A stretch of 21,900 bases of DNA from assembly GCA_031459935.1 (NCBI GenBank), contig JAVKHN010000029.1:1-21900 (forward strand), read 5' to 3'. How positions within the stretch are numbered: the first letter of the stretch is position 1; each line of letters begins with the position of its first letter. Both the position numbers and the translations under genes were made by a program. The notes beneath the pieces were generated by a model. The model saw nothing but the letters and a program-made list of their open reading frames with translations. It did not search any database and was not told the DNA's origin. Positions 20,477-21,900 of this stretch are shown here, in pieces. This DNA is from Sysuimicrobium calidum (GTDB lineage: Bacteria > Sysuimicrobiota > Sysuimicrobiia > Sysuimicrobiales > Sysuimicrobiaceae).

Positions 20477-21900
20477 CCTCGCCTCCGCACGCGCTTTGCC
20501 CACACCGCCTGTAGAACGAGTCCGAAGAAGGCGAGGTCGTCCACCAGGTACCGGCGCCACAGCCTACGCGGCTCGTGCACAAGCCGCCACAGCCACTCCA
20601 GGCCCGCCCGCCGCATCCACCAGGGGGCTCGGGGTTGAGTACCCGCCGCGTAGTCCAGGGCGGCCCCGCAGCACACCGCCACCCGGACCCGCAACCGGTC
20701 CCAGTTCCGGTGCACCCACAGCTCCTGGACCGGCGAGCCCAGCCCTACGAAGAGGATGTCCGGCTCCGTCCGGTTCACGGCCTCCACCGCGGCCTCCTGG
20801 TCATGGGGGTCCTGCGCGAACCCCTCCACCGGGGTATAGGTGCCAGCAACTTTCAGGCCACGGTAGCGGCTCTTGAGGTTCTCCGCGGCCTGCCGGGCCA
20901 CCCCCGCACGTCCTCCCAGGAAGAACACGGAGTAAGCCCGCTCTGCCGCGAGCCGGCACAGCTCCGGCAGGAGGTCGCTTCCCGCCACCCGCTCAGGGAG
21001 AGGGTTCCCCACCAGCCGGCTCGCCCACACCACCGGCATCCCGTCCGCGAGCCGCAGCCACGCGCCGTCCACCGCCTTCCGGAAGGCCGGATCCCGGTGG
21101 TAGCGCACCACGTGGTCGGTGTTGGGGGTGACGATGTAGCCGCGGTGGGAGGAGAGGGCATGCGCTACCAGATCCAACACCTCGGACATCCGATAGGCGT
21201 TCAAGCTGCTCATCAACGAGCTGACTTCGACGCCTCCGGTCACCTTGTCCACTTCCTCCAGAGGTCCCGGCTGAATTAGCCCCACCAGCCTCCCGGCCGC
21301 CCCCGCGAGGTAGTACACCGCGGAACCCGGCCTTAACAGAAGCAACGATCCGACCGCACCCCCGAAGGGACGGGCTATCATGTATAGCGAGAAGACTATC
21401 GAGTAGCGGTGTTTCCGCAGTACCCGCCCGATCCCCTTCCCGTATCGGTAGGCCCGCCTTATCAGTCGGAGACCTGGCTCCCGCCTCGGGTGGATTACAT
21501 ATAGGCCAGGCTCGTACCAGATCCGAGCTCCCAGACGCAGCGCCCGCAACACGTAATCCAGCTCTTCCCCCGATCCCCAGGGTGCTTCAACGCCTAACAG
21601 TTCATCAAATTTGCCAACGTTCTCCACCACCCACCTTCGGAGGAACAGTCCGGGAGCAGAACATCGAAACATAACATTCCTTCTATCCACCCATCCTTTC
21701 TTCCGGTGCCACCTCCCTCCCGAAGGCTTACCCTCGTGGTCCAACGATCTTATGCTTATCCCATCCCAGTGGGGGTGCGCCTTTAGCATCTCACAGATCT
21801 TCTTTAGTAAACCGGGCGGATATACACAATCGTCGTCTGGGAATCCAACCACCTCTCCGTCGACCTTCAGAATTCCTATGTTTCTGGCTTTTGACAACCC
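20473..21900 (-). CDS. Fused GT2 - WecG/TagA (GT26) glycosyltransferase, 5' end outside window
   Basis: This open frame enters from the right edge and has 475 codons here. The first 205 or so residues are the later part of a GT2 glycosyltransferase: LSKARNIGI, the metal-binding GFPDDDCVYPPG (18-29), a GSGEELDYVLRALRLGA acceptor/base region, and a hydrophobic tail to AGRLVGL. Residues about 223-465 are a complete WecG/TagA/CpsF domain: YIVTPNTDHVV, LRLADGMPVVWASR (281-294, Asp285), SVFFLGGRAGVARQAAENL, PDILFVGLGSPVQELWVHRN and the C-terminal WLWRLVHEPRRLWRRYL. GT26 enzymes add the second sugar to a polyprenyl-linked carrier, matching the initiating transferase encoded next. GC is about 45-58 % in the GT2 half and 63-77 % in the GT26 half. 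Numbering counts from the TTG (Leu) at 21897. Confidence 0.88.
   Translation of the reverse strand, partial: GLSKARNIGILKVDGEVVGFPDDDCVYPPGLLKKICEMLKAHPHWDGISIRSLDHEGKPSGGRWHRKKGWVDRRNVMFRCSAPGLFLRRWVVENVGKFDELLGVEAPWGSGEELDYVLRALRLGARIWYEPGLYVIHPRREPGLRLIRRAYRYGKGIGRVLRKHRYSIVFSLYMIARPFGGAVGSLLLLRPGSAVYYLAGAAGRLVGLIQPGPLEEVDKVTGGVEVSSLMSSLNAYRMSEVLDLVAHALSSHRGYIVTPNTDHVVRYHRDPAFRKAVDGAWLRLADGMPVVWASRLVGNPLPERVAGSDLLPELCRLAAERAYSVFFLGGRAGVARQAAENLKSRYRGLKVAGTYTPVEGFAQDPHDQEAAVEAVNRTEPDILFVGLGSPVQELWVHRNWDRLRVRVAVCCGAALDYAAGTQPRAPWWMRRAGLEWLWRLVHEPRRLWRRYLVDDLAFFGLVLQAVWAKRVRRRG

Noticed and set aside
21895..21900. True start of the last glycosyltransferase at the TTG at 21897
   Set aside because: The TTG encodes the Leu of the conserved LSKARNIG motif in the middle of a GT2 domain; the frame stays open to the edge, so the real start lies outside the window.
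1..21900. CRISPR array, insertion sequence, prophage or rRNA
   Set aside because: No regularly spaced repeats, transposase or integrase motifs, phage proteins or rRNA blocks were seen on either strand.

Overview
This is a high-GC bacterial chromosome segment, roughly 65-75 % GC by eye, dropping to about 45-58 % in the last 700 bases. It holds 19 protein genes (two cut by the window edges) and one tRNA gene. Nearly everything is on the minus strand; only a GNAT acetyltransferase and an LLM-family oxidoreductase are on plus. The mix suggests an anaerobic or facultative, menaquinone-using, Gram-positive-like lineage near the Bacillota: an IreB/ReoM-family protein, complex I, a UbiE/MenG methyltransferase, an LLM oxidoreductase of a type often F420-dependent, and a MetV-type MetF. 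The exact phylum cannot be fixed from the sequence. No phage, insertion sequence, CRISPR array or rRNA was seen, and no gene-free stretch exceeds 300 bases.

Layout in minus-strand transcription order, right to left. (1) 21900-18392, surface polysaccharide: a GT2-GT26 fusion glycosyltransferase (5' end outside the window), a WbaP-type initiating sugar-phosphate transferase coupled to it by an ATGA overlap, then a Uma2-family protein. (2) 18324-15693: the plus-strand LLM oxidoreductase, a divergent M20 peptidase, and a GNAT gene whose 3' end overlaps the peptidase gene. (3) 15648-14828: truA, whose stop codon lies inside a CAU tRNA gene. (4) 14732-9490, a tightly packed operon: menG/ubiE, ireB/reoM, a non-canonical murA, then complex I genes in the unusual order nuoB-nuoD-nuoI-nuoC. 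(5) 9438-1961: a strong sigma-70-type promoter and a leader of about 165 bases precede a six-gene operon. Its genes are a two-piece dikinase resembling phenylphosphate synthase subunits, a carboxyltransferase-like TIM barrel without a biotin domain, a NagD-type HAD phosphatase, a zinc alcohol dehydrogenase and a ketopantoate-reductase-like enzyme. (6) 1919-1: a likely promoter, a fused MetF-MetV-type methylenetetrahydrofolate reductase, and the start of an ABC-transporter substrate-binding protein.

Two regions look most worth following. The six-gene operon encodes phosphorylation, carboxyl or aldol chemistry, dephosphorylation and two oxidoreductases, and reads like an undescribed pathway for an alcohol, phenol or enol substrate. 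The ireB/reoM gene overlaps a murA-like gene; in Listeria ReoM controls MurA stability, so the pair may be a regulator and target in one operon. That MurA has Val at the usual Lys22 position and Asp at the usual Cys115 position.
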